From positions 248,001 to 312,000 of the forward strand of contig NZ_FOVU01000007.1 in the NCBI RefSeq assembly GCF_900115265.1: 64,000 nucleotides of DNA, written 5' to 3'. Made by a program: the position numbers and the translations under genes. Positions within the stretch are counted from its first letter, which is position 1. The number at the start of each line of letters is the position of its first letter. Source of the DNA: Bradyrhizobium sp. Ghvi (GTDB lineage Bacteria; Pseudomonadota; Alphaproteobacteria; Rhizobiales; Xanthobacteraceae). The notes under the pieces were generated by a model that did no database searches, was not told where the DNA came from, and was given only the letters and a program-made list of their open reading frames with translations. This document shows, in pieces, positions 15,818 to 24,665 of the stretch.

Positions 15818-17434
15818 TCATAAGGTGATCAAGGCCCGGCCCGGCCGCGCCAAGGTGCTGCGCCCGTCCGCGACCACGGCCTTTCCAGCGACGAAGACCG
15901 AACGGATGCCTGCGGGCATCTCCGTCGGCGTCTCGAACGTCGCCTTGTCCATGATGGTGTCGTCGAACAGCGTGAGATCGGCGATCATGCCCGGCCGCAG
16001 GATGCCGCGATCGGACAGGCTGAAGCGCTGGGCGGGCATCGCCGTCATCCGCCGCACGGCATCTTCCAGCGTTAGCCAGCCCTGTTCGCGCGTCAGCCGG
16101 CCGGCGACGCGCGGGAAACTGCCATAGGCGCGCGGATGCGGCTTGGTGCCCGGACGCGGAATGCCGTCGGAGCCGACCATGTGCAGGCGATGGGTGAAGG
16201 CGGCGCGCAAGTCCGCCTCGTCGAGCTGGAACATGATGATGCCGGTCTGGCCCTGGTCCTCCTCGATGCAGCGAACCATCAGATCGAACGGCGAGATCCC
16301 GAGCTCGCGCGCGGCATCGACCATCGACTTGCCCTCGAGCGGCTTCAGTGCGGGATTGCCGGTGCCTGAGATCCGTACATTATGCCAGCCGATCAGCACG
16401 ATCTTGGACTGCGCGGCATGCGGATCCGGATCGCCCTGCTCCACCAGCACGCGCAGCGCCTCGCGCTTGGCCGGATCGCGCAGCCGTTCGCGCAACGCAT
16501 CGATGCCGCCTTCGAGTGCCGCCGGCGGCAGCAATTGCAGCATGTAGGAGCTGCCGGCGGGATAGGGATACATGTCGAAGGAGATGTCGATCCCCTCCGC
16601 GCGCGCCGCCTCGAGCCGGTCGAGCGCCGCAGGGATGGCGCCCCAGTTCGGCTTTCCCGCCGATTGCAGATGCGACAGCAGCCCCGCGGCGCCTGAGGCG
16701 CGCAGGATCGCGATGAACTCGTCGATGGATTGCAAGAGGCCCGCTTCATAGCTGCGGATATGCGCGGTGAGCAGCTTGCCGTGCGCCCGCACGGTCGCAG
16801 CCAGGGCGTTCAGTTCATTGGTGTCGGCAAACGCGCTCGGCGGATAGACAAGGCCGAGCGACAGACCGGCCGCGCCTTGCGCGAGCTGCTGCGCGAGCAG
16901 CGCCTGCATCGCCGCGATCTCCTCGCCGGTCGCCGCGCGGCGCTCATAGCCGAGCACGGCAAGCCTGATCGCGGCATGGCCGACCAGCGAGACGAGGTTG
17001 AGCGCCACGCCGGGCCCTTCCAGGGCGTGCCGGTAGCCGTCGAAGCTGTCGAAGACCTCGTCGGATCGAGTCTCGCCAGCGAGACCGGAGAAATGCAGGC
17101 GCAGCATCTCGGCGGAGTTTTCCGTTGCCGGATAGAGCGAGAAGCAGCAATTGCCGACCACGAGCGTGGTCACGCCCTGCAACACCTTCTCGGGTCTGTC
17201 GGGCTCGCGCAGGCAGATCAGATCGTCATGGCAATGGGCGTCGATGAAGCCGGGCGCGAGATAGCATCCGCGCGCCTCGATGATGTCGGCCTCTTCCACC
17301 GGCAGCGAGGTGCCGATCGCCGCGATGCGGCTGCCGCTGATGCGCAGGTCAGCCTCGAACCACGGCGCGCCCGTGCCGTCGATCACGCGGGCATTGCGGA
17401 TCAGCGTGTCCTTGCCATTGGACTTTTGGGACAT
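15818..17434 (-). CDS. N-acyl-D-amino-acid deacylase / D-aminoacylase family amidohydrolase
   Basis: A 538-residue amidohydrolase. Metal-site signatures of the D-aminoacylase group are visible: FIDAHCHDD (HxH), VVGNCCFS (the zinc-ligand cysteine position), GHAAIR, LTAHIRSYE, LLSHLQSAG and VGSDGIPRPG with the catalytic aspartate. The enzymes release D-amino acids from N-acyl or N-carbamoyl derivatives. GAGGAG lies about 6 nt before the ATG at 17434. It follows the MFS gene by 9 nt and precedes RidA, forming a transport, deacylation and imine-clearing set under an IclR regulator. The specific acyl group and side chain are unknown; D-glutamate or dihydropyrimidine-like substrates cannot be excluded. 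Confidence 0.88.
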   Translation of the reverse strand: MSQKSNGKDTLIRNARVIDGTGAPWFEADLRISGSRIAAIGTSLPVEEADIIEARGCYLAPGFIDAHCHDDLICLREPDRPEKVLQGVTTLVVGNCCFSLYPATENSAEMLRLHFSGLAGETRSDEVFDSFDGYRHALEGPGVALNLVSLVGHAAIRLAVLGYERRAATGEEIAAMQALLAQQLAQGAAGLSLGLVYPPSAFADTNELNALAATVRAHGKLLTAHIRSYEAGLLQSIDEFIAILRASGAAGLLSHLQSAGKPNWGAIPAALDRLEAARAEGIDISFDMYPYPAGSSYMLQLLPPAALEGGIDALRERLRDPAKREALRVLVEQGDPDPHAAQSKIVLIGWHNVRISGTGNPALKPLEGKSMVDAARELGISPFDLMVRCIEEDQGQTGIIMFQLDEADLRAAFTHRLHMVGSDGIPRPGTKPHPRAYGSFPRVAGRLTREQGWLTLEDAVRRMTAMPAQRFSLSDRGILRPGMIADLTLFDDTIMDKATFETPTEMPAGIRSVFVAGKAVVADGRSTLARPGRALITL

Positions 17435-17443
17435 GCCCTCTCC

Positions 17444-18763
17444 TCAAGTCGCAGGCACGGCGCCGGGCGGTGATACCTCTTCGTAATCGGGGATCGACTC
17501 GATCCGGCCAAGCACCACGACATAGAAGAAGATGCCGATCAGCAACACGACACCTGATATCATGAAGGCGCCGGCAAAAGATTGAGTCCAGTCGACCACG
17601 ATGCCGGTCACGATTGGCGCGAGCACGCCCATCATGTTGTTGGTGAAATTCAGGATACCGCCAACGGTTCCCGCGCCGCCCTTCGGCGCGATCAGCGACA
17701 CGATCGAGGAGCCGACGGGCGCGGCGGCCGACAGCCCCGAGATCGCGATCGACAGCCACAGCAGCGCCCAGCCCGGCTTCACGGTGAAGGCCGCGCCGAT
17801 CACGGCGAGCCCCATCAGCATGCCGACAATGATCACCGACTGGCGCACCCGCGTCGAGTCGTAGCCGCGCGCGATCAGATGATCCACCAGGAAGCCGCCG
17901 ATCAGGAGGTCCGACAAGGTCGCGAAGATCCAGGGAATCGTCGAATAGCCCGCGGCCGACATCAGGTTCATATGCATGGTCTGGGCGAGATAGCCGGGCA
18001 GCCAGGTCAGGAAGAGATAGAAGGTGTAGCCATAGGCGGAGAAGCCGATGGTCAGCCCCCAGACTTTGCGATTGCGCAGGAGGTAGCCGAGCATGCGGCT
18101 CTGTCCCGCCGTGGCCGGGCCTTCCGGCGTGCCGCCGCCGGCGATGATGTAGTCATGCTCGGCCTTCGAGAGCTTCGGATCCTCGCTCGGATTTCGGTAG
18201 ATGACATAATAGGCGACGAAATACAGAAAGCTCAGCAGCGCGGTGACGCCAAAACCCCAGCGCCAGCCGTAGAGAAAGATCACGTAGGCGACCAGCGGCA
18301 CGCCGATCACGTTGGAAAATTTTGCGGCGGAATCGAAGATCGCGGTCGAGCGCGCGCGCTCGTCGAGCGGAAACCAGTGGCCGGTCGCCTTCTGGCTGGC
18401 CGGGAAGGCCGGCGCTTCGGCGACGCCGAGCAGGAGGCGCGCGGCAGCGATGCCCCACAGACCGCTGGCGAGCGCGGTGATGCTGGCGGCGACCGCCCAG
18501 AGGAAGCTCGAGGCGCGACCGACCGTGGTGACGCCGAAACGATCGAGCACCATGCCGCCTGGAACCTGCAGCAGTGAATAGGTCCAGAAGAACGCGCTGC
18601 CGAGCAGCCCGATGTCGGTGGCGGTGAGGCCAAGCTCCTTGGTGAGTTCGGGCGTGGCGGCGGAGAGCCCGACGCGATCGATGTAATTGATGAGAATTCC
18701 GACGCCGAGGAGACATCCGATCATCCAGCGTCGCCCGGGTACCTGTTGGCCTGCATTCGCCAT
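17444..18763 (-). CDS. MFS transporter, anion:cation symporter (ACS) type
   Basis: A 439-residue permease with twelve predicted helices, starting GRRWMIGCLLGVGILINYIDR, the typical first helix of the ACS family of organic-anion/H+ symporters. The ATG at 18763 (MANAGQQ) has AGGA about 9 nt upstream; a longer frame to 18841 lacks one. It is the first gene of the operon with the deacylase and RidA, so it probably imports the N-acylated or otherwise modified amino acid they degrade. Operator-like sequence lies upstream at 18847-18873. Confidence 0.88.
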   Translation of the reverse strand: MANAGQQVPGRRWMIGCLLGVGILINYIDRVGLSAATPELTKELGLTATDIGLLGSAFFWTYSLLQVPGGMVLDRFGVTTVGRASSFLWAVAASITALASGLWGIAAARLLLGVAEAPAFPASQKATGHWFPLDERARSTAIFDSAAKFSNVIGVPLVAYVIFLYGWRWGFGVTALLSFLYFVAYYVIYRNPSEDPKLSKAEHDYIIAGGGTPEGPATAGQSRMLGYLLRNRKVWGLTIGFSAYGYTFYLFLTWLPGYLAQTMHMNLMSAAGYSTIPWIFATLSDLLIGGFLVDHLIARGYDSTRVRQSVIIVGMLMGLAVIGAAFTVKPGWALLWLSIAISGLSAAAPVGSSIVSLIAPKGGAGTVGGILNFTNNMMGVLAPIVTGIVVDWTQSFAGAFMISGVVLLIGIFFYVVVLGRIESIPDYEEVSPPGAVPAT

Positions 18764-18846
18764 CTTGAATCCTCGCTTGGAACGCAGGATCGCGTCTCGC
18801 GCCCCGGCATGGGGAACGGAGAACTTCGCCCGCAATTGCACTGTCT

Positions 18847-18873
18847 CTTATAGTGGACAATATTATCTTATAG
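18847..18873. promoter_or_regulatory. Candidate IclR operator upstream of the MFS-deacylase-RidA operon
   Basis: CTTATAG occurs twice, at 18847-18853 and 18867-18873, exactly 20 bp (two helical turns) apart, and GACAAT/ATTATC (18856-18867, one mismatch) forms a small inverted repeat between them. The segment is AT-rich in a GC-rich window and lies 84 bp upstream of the MFS start. Control by the IclR protein encoded at 18975-19790 is inferred. Confidence 0.4.
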
Positions 18874-18974
18874 CGTCACGTTAGATATCAGGACGACATG
18901 CTGTCAAGTCTGGACGTGCGACGACGCCGCACGAAACGATGCGGCCGCATCGAATCGCAGCTTGCCGGCTGAGC

Positions 18975-19790
18975 TCAGCGGCGATCCGAGAGTTCGGCTG
19001 CGGTGGCGACCAGGTCCTCGAGCAGCGCGGTCCTGCGTTCCTTCAGCGAATCCGCGGGAACGACGAAGCAAAGCGTCGCGACCGCGACGCCCTTCTTGTC
19101 GCGAATGGGTGCAGCAAGACACGACGTGAACCGATCCGACAGCGCCGTGGTCACGCATTTGCCGTCACGTTTCGCGCGCGCGACGTCCTTGATGAAATCA
19201 TCGACATCGAGCACGCGGCCGTCCGGAAGACGAAAATCCTCCTTCGGAACGAACGCACGAATCTCCGCCGGGCTCATATGGTCGAGCAGCAACCGGCCGG
19301 ATGCCGTCCACGGCAGCGGCACCTCGACGCCGACATCGGTCGTGATCCGAAACAGGCCTTCCCCGTCGCGCGTATCGACCACCACGTATTTGCGTCCGCG
19401 CAGAGCGCAGAGCTGCGCGGCGGCGCTATGCCGGGTCGCCAGCCGGTCGAGCGCTTCGCGGCATCGGCGATGCAGGGGATTGGCCTCCGCATAGGCCTGC
19501 CCGTAGAGATGCACCGCCTTGCCGAAATAGATCTGACCGCCCTCGCCGACGCTCTCCAGCAGATCCGCCTCGATCAGGCGATTGGCGATGGCGTAGACCG
19601 TCGATCGCGGCGCGCCCATCTGCTTGGCGATATCGCCGAGCTTGGAAGGCGCGCGCAAATGCAGCAGCGCTTCCAGGAGATCGATGGTCCGATCAATCCC
19701 GTTCTGGCGTTCCGCGGGCGAGGCGCCCTTCCTGGATGCGGCCAAACTACAAAAATCCTTCGTCAGCTTCGCGGTGAGCGGTTTTGGCAC
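18975..19790 (-). CDS. IclR-family transcriptional regulator
   Basis: A 271-residue regulator. The winged HTH covers about 30-95 (KLGDIAKQMGAPRSTVYAIANRLIEADLL), and the IclR effector-binding domain about 110-265 (PLPWTASGRLLLDHM, CVTTALSDRFTSCLAAPIRDKKG). The GTG at 19790 has GGAG 7 nt upstream. Compared with typical members it has about 25 extra N-terminal residues rich in Lys and Ser. It lies directly upstream of the MFS-deacylase-RidA operon on the same strand, with 211 bp between, so local control is likely. Effector unknown. Confidence 0.9.
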   Translation of the reverse strand: MPKPLTAKLTKDFCSLAASRKGASPAERQNGIDRTIDLLEALLHLRAPSKLGDIAKQMGAPRSTVYAIANRLIEADLLESVGEGGQIYFGKAVHLYGQAYAEANPLHRRCREALDRLATRHSAAAQLCALRGRKYVVVDTRDGEGLFRITTDVGVEVPLPWTASGRLLLDHMSPAEIRAFVPKEDFRLPDGRVLDVDDFIKDVARAKRDGKCVTTALSDRFTSCLAAPIRDKKGVAVATLCFVVPADSLKERRTALLEDLVATAAELSDRR

Positions 19791-19829
19791 AAACCGCTCC
19801 GACGGTATAGCGTGTCCGGCTTTCCATGT

Positions 19830-20297
19830 TCAGGAGCCCTGCATATAGCGGACGGGATTCTCGGGATCCGCTTTGAAAATGCCGGCGACCTCCGCGAACA
19901 GGGTCGATACTGCATCCTGCTTGAGGTCGTCGAACCGATTGAAGCTGAAGTTGTTGCCCCCCATGCGTAATTCGCCGAGTTTTCCAGCATAGCAGGATAC
20001 GACCGGCGCGCCTTGCCGGGTCACCGTCACGTAAACGCTGATGTAGTTTTTCTGAAGCGCAACACCGATCACCGGCCAGTACGTAGTTTTTCCCGATTTG
20101 ACGGCGTAGCGAAACTTGCCATAGCCGATCATCTTCATGCGCATTCCCGCTTCTCCCGCGGGCGTTCCCTGATGGAAATAGCGCTTGAGGGCCGGCGCGG
20201 CCGCGACGACCAGTCTGTGCAACTCGGTCAGATCGCGCTTTCGCTCGGGGTCGAAATCGAGATAGGCCTGCAATGTGTCGGCTGCTGCGCGGAACAT
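19830..20297 (-). CDS. DUF1801 (YdhG-like) domain protein
   Basis: A 155-residue small protein of the DUF1801/YdhG type. It has an N-terminal helical segment (AADTLQAYLDFDPERKRDLTELHRLV) and a beta-rich core with MKMIGYGKFRYAVKSGKTTYWPVIGVALQKNYISVYV. The fold is related to frataxin-like proteins, and its function is unknown. It is monocistronic or loosely linked to the GNAT gene 23 bp upstream on the same strand. Confidence 0.7.
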   Translation of the reverse strand: MFRAAADTLQAYLDFDPERKRDLTELHRLVVAAAPALKRYFHQGTPAGEAGMRMKMIGYGKFRYAVKSGKTTYWPVIGVALQKNYISVYVTVTRQGAPVVSCYAGKLGELRMGGNNFSFNRFDDLKQDAVSTLFAEVAGIFKADPENPVRYMQGS

Positions 20298-20320
20298 GTG
20301 AGCCTCGACCGGTTGGTGCG

Positions 20321-20836
20321 CTAGCCCCGCGCCTTGCTCCAGTCCGGAGCGACTGCGCCCGAGACGCCCTCGAATGCGCCCTCGACGAGCTCGAACACCA
20401 GGATACGCGCGGCATCGACCGGGCCCGGCATGGTGATGCGGCCCTTGGGCACGGGCTTGAAGCCGACGCGGCTGTAATAGGGCTCGTCACCGACCAGCAG
20501 CACGAGGCGGTGGCCTTTGTCCCTGGCGTCCTTCAGGGCACGCTCCATCAGCATGCGGCCGATGCCGCGGCTGCGAAACGGCGGTTCGACGGTGAGCGGC
20601 CCGAGCAGCAGCGCCGGCGTCTCACCGATCGTGACAGGCAGTTGCCTGACCGAACCGACCAGCAGCGTGCCGATGCGGGCGGTGAAGGAGACATCGAGCA
20701 CGTGATCGACGTGCTCGCGGATGCGATAGGCGCTGAGGACGAAACGGCCGGGGCCGAAGGTGCGCTCGTGCAGGCGCTCGATCGCCTGGGCGTCGCCCGG
20801 GGCTTCGGGACGGATGGTAATTGAGAGATCGTTCAT
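20321..20836 (-). CDS. GNAT-family N-acetyltransferase
   Basis: A 171-residue acetyltransferase. Core motif V/A reads LGPLTVEPPFRSRGIGRMLMERALKDA, with the acetyl-CoA pyrophosphate loop RSRGIG. Members similar to this (YhbS-like) acetylate small molecules or peptides. The substrate cannot be read from sequence. It shares the strand with the DUF1801 gene, and no ligand-specific context is visible. Confidence 0.88.
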   Translation of the reverse strand: MNDLSITIRPEAPGDAQAIERLHERTFGPGRFVLSAYRIREHVDHVLDVSFTARIGTLLVGSVRQLPVTIGETPALLLGPLTVEPPFRSRGIGRMLMERALKDARDKGHRLVLLVGDEPYYSRVGFKPVPKGRITMPGPVDAARILVFELVEGAFEGVSGAVAPDWSKARG

Positions 20837-20893
20837 ATTATTTCGCGGAGTAGCATCTACGCATCGGGAGGTCCATGGGCCTTAGGTCCGCCT

Positions 20894-21829
20894 TCAGTTC
20901 CTTTGCGGCGTCGGCTGGGACAGATAGGCCAGCATCTTCATCTCCCGCCGCCCTCGCGTGACGGTGTCGAGCACGAGCCCCGATGAGACCGACAGCAACG
21001 CCATGATCGTCAAGCCCATCGCCAGCACGGCAGTCGGCAGCCGCGGCACGAGGCCGGTTTCGAAGAATGTGACGACGATCGGGATCGCGAGGATGATCGC
21101 GGCCAGCGCCAGCAGGATCCCGATCACGGTGAAGAAACGCAGCGGCCGCTCGGAGCGGTACAGCTTCAGCATGGTCCCGAGAATACGAAAGCCGTCGCGC
21201 CAGGTGTTGAGCTTCGAGAACGAACCTTCGGGTCGCGCGTAATAGGGCGTCTCGACCTCGGCGACCGGCAGCGACAGCTCCAGCGCGTAGACCGCGAGCT
21301 CGGTCTCGATCTCGAAGCCATCGGACAGCACGGGGAACGATTTGACGAAGCGCCGCGAGAACACGCGGTAGCCGGACAGGATGTCCTTGAAGGCCTGGCC
21401 GAAGGTCGAGGACAGGAAGCCGGTCAGCATGCGATTGCCCATGCGATGGCCGAGACGGTAGGCGGCCTGCGACTGATCGATGCGGAGCCCGACCACCATG
21501 TCGAGATGTTCGTCGAGCAGCTTGTCGATCATGCGTGGAGCGCTCGGTGCATCGTAGGTGGCGTCGCCGTCGACCAGCACGTAGATGTCGGCCTCGATGT
21601 CGGCGAACATGCGACGCACGACGTGACCCTTGCCCTGCCGCCGCTCGCTGCGCACGATCGCACCGGCCTCGCGCGCGACGGCAGCGGTGCGGTCGCGCGA
21701 ATTGTTGTCGTAGACATAGATCTCGGCCGCCGGCAGCGCCTTGCGGAAGTCGGCGACGACGGTTGCGACCGCCGCCTCCTCGTTGTAGCAGGGCACGAGT
21801 ACGGCGATGCGAGGTTGCGCAGATGTCAT
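20894..21829 (-). CDS. Family 2 glycosyltransferase, GtrB/DPM1-like
   Basis: A 311-residue GT2 enzyme. The N-terminal GT-A domain shows VLVPCYNEEAAVATVVADF and LVDGDATYDAP, with the DxD-type acidic pair. Two C-terminal hydrophobic helices (about 230-255 and 265-290) match polyprenyl-phosphate glycosyltransferases that load a sugar on a lipid carrier. The ATG at 21829 overlaps the stop of the preceding polytopic protein by 4 nt, so this is a coupled pair. The longer open frame to 22600 is an alternate frame of that neighbour and was rejected. Confidence 0.88.
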   Translation of the reverse strand: MTSAQPRIAVLVPCYNEEAAVATVVADFRKALPAAEIYVYDNNSRDRTAAVAREAGAIVRSERRQGKGHVVRRMFADIEADIYVLVDGDATYDAPSAPRMIDKLLDEHLDMVVGLRIDQSQAAYRLGHRMGNRMLTGFLSSTFGQAFKDILSGYRVFSRRFVKSFPVLSDGFEIETELAVYALELSLPVAEVETPYYARPEGSFSKLNTWRDGFRILGTMLKLYRSERPLRFFTVIGILLALAAIILAIPIVVTFFETGLVPRLPTAVLAMGLTIMALLSVSSGLVLDTVTRGRREMKMLAYLSQPTPQRN

Positions 21830-22977
21830 CGCGGTATCACTCCCAGACTGGCCGGCTGGCCCCGGACCGATGCCGCCGCTCGCGCCTCGACCGGTCGCAG
21901 CAGCTGCGCGAACGACAGCGTCCACAGCGACAGCATCGTGATCGGCACGACATAATAAGGCGTGAAGATCGGGTGGCTCATGAAGAAGCCGAGATTGAAG
22001 GCGAGGTTGCCGACCACGACGAGCGCGGCCTGCCGCACATGCCCCTCGCCGGCCGCCAGCAGCCAGACCGTCGCACCGACCGCCAGCACCATCAGCACGA
22101 GCTGCATGTCGCGCAGATATTGGCCGAAGACCGCGAGATCGAAAACCGGCGCGACCACGTCGGCACTGCCATAGGTCGTCGCCATCGCGCTGCCGGCGTT
22201 GATGGCCTGGGCGGCCAGCGTTGGCGCCATGCCGACGAGCACGCCGGCACCGAAGGCGAGGCCCCGCACGAAGGTCGCGAGCGAGCGGGTCCACAGGAAG
22301 GGAATGCCGAGGATCAGGAAATAGCCGGCAGCCAGCAACGCATTCGGCAATCTGAAATTGACGGACAAACCGAGCAGGAGACCGATCAGCGCAATCAGCC
22401 AGACGCTGCGCTTGTCCCTGGTCAGCCACAACGAAGTGAGCAAGCCGGCAACCGCGCATAGCGCCATGGTCGGCGGCACCGAATAGCTCGCCTTGGCCGG
22501 GTTGATCATGAGATAGACGGCGAGCGCGCCGAACAGGCTCGCACCCGTGACCGACGAAAGCGTCCGCGCCATGGCAATGCCCGACAGCGCAAGGGCGCAC
22601 ACGATCAGGCTCGCGGCAACATAGAGCGGCACCACCTGGTGGCCTTCCGGAAACAGGGCGAGCAGAAAGCCGGTCCCCGGCGGATATTGCAGCACGACTT
22701 TGCCATCAGGCATCGGATTGTGGCAGGGCCAGCGGATCGGATCCTTCCATTCGGCGAAACCGATCTCCTTCATCTTGCCTTCGAAATAACGGTCGTCGTC
22801 CCTGACCGCGTTGGTGTCGAGCCCGCTGACGCCGAAGCGCTGGAACAGGTGCGCCTGCCTCAGGTAGCAGATGTCGTCATAGACCCCGCGGGCCTCGCTC
22901 CAACGCGACATCGCGACGATGTCGCTGGCGAGGATCGCGAGGCAGATCAGGCCGAAGGCGAATTTTGCGGCTTTCAT
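21826..22977 (-). CDS. Polytopic membrane protein, GT39/ArnT-like glycosyltransferase fold
   Basis: A 383-residue integral membrane protein with about ten hydrophobic segments. After the first helix a periplasmic loop carries YDDICYLRQAHLFQRFG, the position of the acidic catalytic residue in GT-C enzymes, and QYPPGTGFLLALFP. It is followed by coupled translation of the GT2 gene, which suggests that one enzyme makes polyprenyl-P-sugar and this one transfers it in the periplasm. GGGAG lies 5 nt before the ATG at 22977. Acceptor unknown (lipopolysaccharide, hopanoid or glycan are all possible). Confidence 0.7.
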   Translation of the reverse strand: MKAAKFAFGLICLAILASDIVAMSRWSEARGVYDDICYLRQAHLFQRFGVSGLDTNAVRDDDRYFEGKMKEIGFAEWKDPIRWPCHNPMPDGKVVLQYPPGTGFLLALFPEGHQVVPLYVAASLIVCALALSGIAMARTLSSVTGASLFGALAVYLMINPAKASYSVPPTMALCAVAGLLTSLWLTRDKRSVWLIALIGLLLGLSVNFRLPNALLAAGYFLILGIPFLWTRSLATFVRGLAFGAGVLVGMAPTLAAQAINAGSAMATTYGSADVVAPVFDLAVFGQYLRDMQLVLMVLAVGATVWLLAAGEGHVRQAALVVVGNLAFNLGFFMSHPIFTPYYVVPITMLSLWTLSFAQLLRPVEARAAASVRGQPASLGVIPR

Positions 22978-23023
22978 CGGGCTCCCGTAGCGCCCGTTCG
23001 GGCCGGCAGCACCATAGCCGCCC

Positions 23024-23515
23024 TCAGCGCCACGTCGCAATCGGGGGCTTGCCATCGAGCACCTCCGCGATCCTCAAGCGGGTGCCGGGCGTCGCCCCCG
23101 CCGGCAGCGCGGCGGTATCGAAGAACCCGCATTCGATGATCTCGCGGTTGGGCTTCGGCAGCCGGTCCTGGCGGAAATGCCTGACCACATAGACCGCGAC
23201 ATGGTCGCGGCGGGAGACGTGGCTGTTGAGAAAGATCCCATGCAGCAAGGCCACCCCCGTCAGCTCGATATCCCCCTCCTCCTTGAGCTCGCGACGCATC
23301 GCCTGCTCCATGGTCTCGCCATGGTCGACGCCGCCGCCCGGCAAATACCAGCCCGAGACGTAGCTGTGCTTGACCAGGAACACCTTGTTGTCGGCATCGA
23401 GCACGACGGCGCGGACGCCGAGCGTCATGCCGCGGACCAGAAGGAAATAGGCGTGGAAGAATCGCCGCAGCAGCGGCTCGAATCTCCGTCGGAACTCGTC
23501 CAGGCGTTTCGCCAT
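23024..23515 (-). CDS. NUDIX hydrolase
   Basis: A 163-residue Nudix protein with box GGGVDHGETMEQAMRRELKE followed by EG (G-x5-E-x7-RE-x2-EE form with E to G/D variation at the end). Substrate unknown. The ATG at 23515 (MAKRLDEF) is preceded by GAGAGG; the longer frame to 23626 runs into the promoter of the divergent phosphoesterase gene. It lies 46 bp upstream of the glycosyltransferase pair on the same strand, but no functional link is obvious. Confidence 0.85.
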   Translation of the reverse strand: MAKRLDEFRRRFEPLLRRFFHAYFLLVRGMTLGVRAVVLDADNKVFLVKHSYVSGWYLPGGGVDHGETMEQAMRRELKEEGDIELTGVALLHGIFLNSHVSRRDHVAVYVVRHFRQDRLPKPNREIIECGFFDTAALPAGATPGTRLRIAEVLDGKPPIATWR

Positions 23516-23607
23516 TAGCCTCTCGTGATGCGCCCTCTCAGGCTTGTCTTGCGTGTTGCCGGCGACCTTGCCATTACAGCGGGGGAATAGCGAGGCAATC
23601 GCGCGCG

Positions 23608-24501
23608 ATGACATCTTTCCTGGCACCTTTCACACTCGCCCATCTGTCCGACCCGCACCTGCCGCCCTTGCCGAAGCCGCGGCTGATCGAGCTCGCCGGC
23701 AAGCGCGTGCTCGGCTACGTCAACTGGACGCGCAACCGCCACAAATACCAGCGTCGCGAGGTGCTCGACGCGCTGGTCGCCGACATGCAGGCGCAGGCGC
23801 CCGACCACATCGCGGTCACGGGCGATCTCGTCAACCTGGCGATGGAGGCGGAGTTCGCGCCGGCACGCGCCTGGCTTGACGAGGTCGGGCCGCCCGACCG
23901 CGTCACCACGATTCCCGGCAATCACGACGCCTATGTCCGTGCTACCTTTCATCGCTTCGGCGAGACGTTTGCGCCCTATCTTGCGGGCGACGACGGCAGC
24001 GTCGGCTTTCCGAGCGTGCGGCGCCGCGGGCCGGCCGCGCTGATCAGCCTTTCCAGTGCGGTGCCGACGGCACCCCTGATGGCGACGGGCGTGCTCGGAC
24101 GCCATCAGCTCGCCGCGCTCGAACAGATGCTCGACCGGCTCGCGGCCGAGGACGTCTTCCGCGTGCTGCTGATTCATCATCCTCTAAAGTCCGACGCGCG
24201 CCAAAAGCGGCTGATTGATTCGGCAAGCCTGCTGGCGCTGCTCAAGCGCCACGGCGTCGAGCTGATCCTGCACGGGCACGACCACATCCATTCGACGATG
24301 TGGTTCGAAGGCCCTGATGGCAACATTCCCGCGATCGGCGTGCCATCGGCTTCGGCGCTCGCGCACGGCCGCTATCCGGCGGCGGCTTACAATCTGTTCA
24401 GGATCGAGAAGGATGATGCCGGCTGGCGCTGCGAGCAGATCGTGCGAAGCATCGATCATGGTTTGCAGGTCCGGGAGATCAAGCGCGCACGGGTGGTGTG
24501 A
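23608..24501 (+). CDS. Calcineurin-like metallophosphoesterase
   Basis: A 297-residue dimetal phosphoesterase. The family signatures are in order: LAHLSDPHLP, VTGDLVN, TIPGNHDAY, LLIHHPL and LHGHDHIHS. This arrangement is of the CpdA/class III cyclic-nucleotide phosphodiesterase type, though the substrate is not proven by sequence. It diverges from the NUDIX gene, and a palindromic repeat follows its stop. Confidence 0.9.
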   Translation: MTSFLAPFTLAHLSDPHLPPLPKPRLIELAGKRVLGYVNWTRNRHKYQRREVLDALVADMQAQAPDHIAVTGDLVNLAMEAEFAPARAWLDEVGPPDRVTTIPGNHDAYVRATFHRFGETFAPYLAGDDGSVGFPSVRRRGPAALISLSSAVPTAPLMATGVLGRHQLAALEQMLDRLAAEDVFRVLLIHHPLKSDARQKRLIDSASLLALLKRHGVELILHGHDHIHSTMWFEGPDGNIPAIGVPSASALAHGRYPAAAYNLFRIEKDDAGWRCEQIVRSIDHGLQVREIKRARVV

Positions 24502-24510
24502 CCCGATGCC

Positions 24511-24633
24511 GTCGTTCCGGGGCACGCGAAGCGCGAGCTTTGGTGCGCAATTGCGCACCAGAGAATCCATCGGCCCCGCAGCGCATCCCGATGAATGGCT
24601 TCCGGGTTCATGCTTCGCATGCCCCGGAATGAC
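24511..24633. repeat. Bradyrhizobium-type extragenic repeat, family A copy 1
   Basis: A 123-bp element with outer inverted ends GTCGTTCCGGGGC and GCCCCGGAATGAC, containing the 20-bp perfect palindrome TGGTGCGCAA plus its complement (24541-24560) and CGAGCTTTGGTGC. The same family occurs at 56078-56198 with long identical stretches. It lies between convergent genes (24501 and 24666). Confidence 0.75.
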
Positions 24634-24665
24634 GGAGAGAGATACCCCGAGACGACAGAGAGCAA

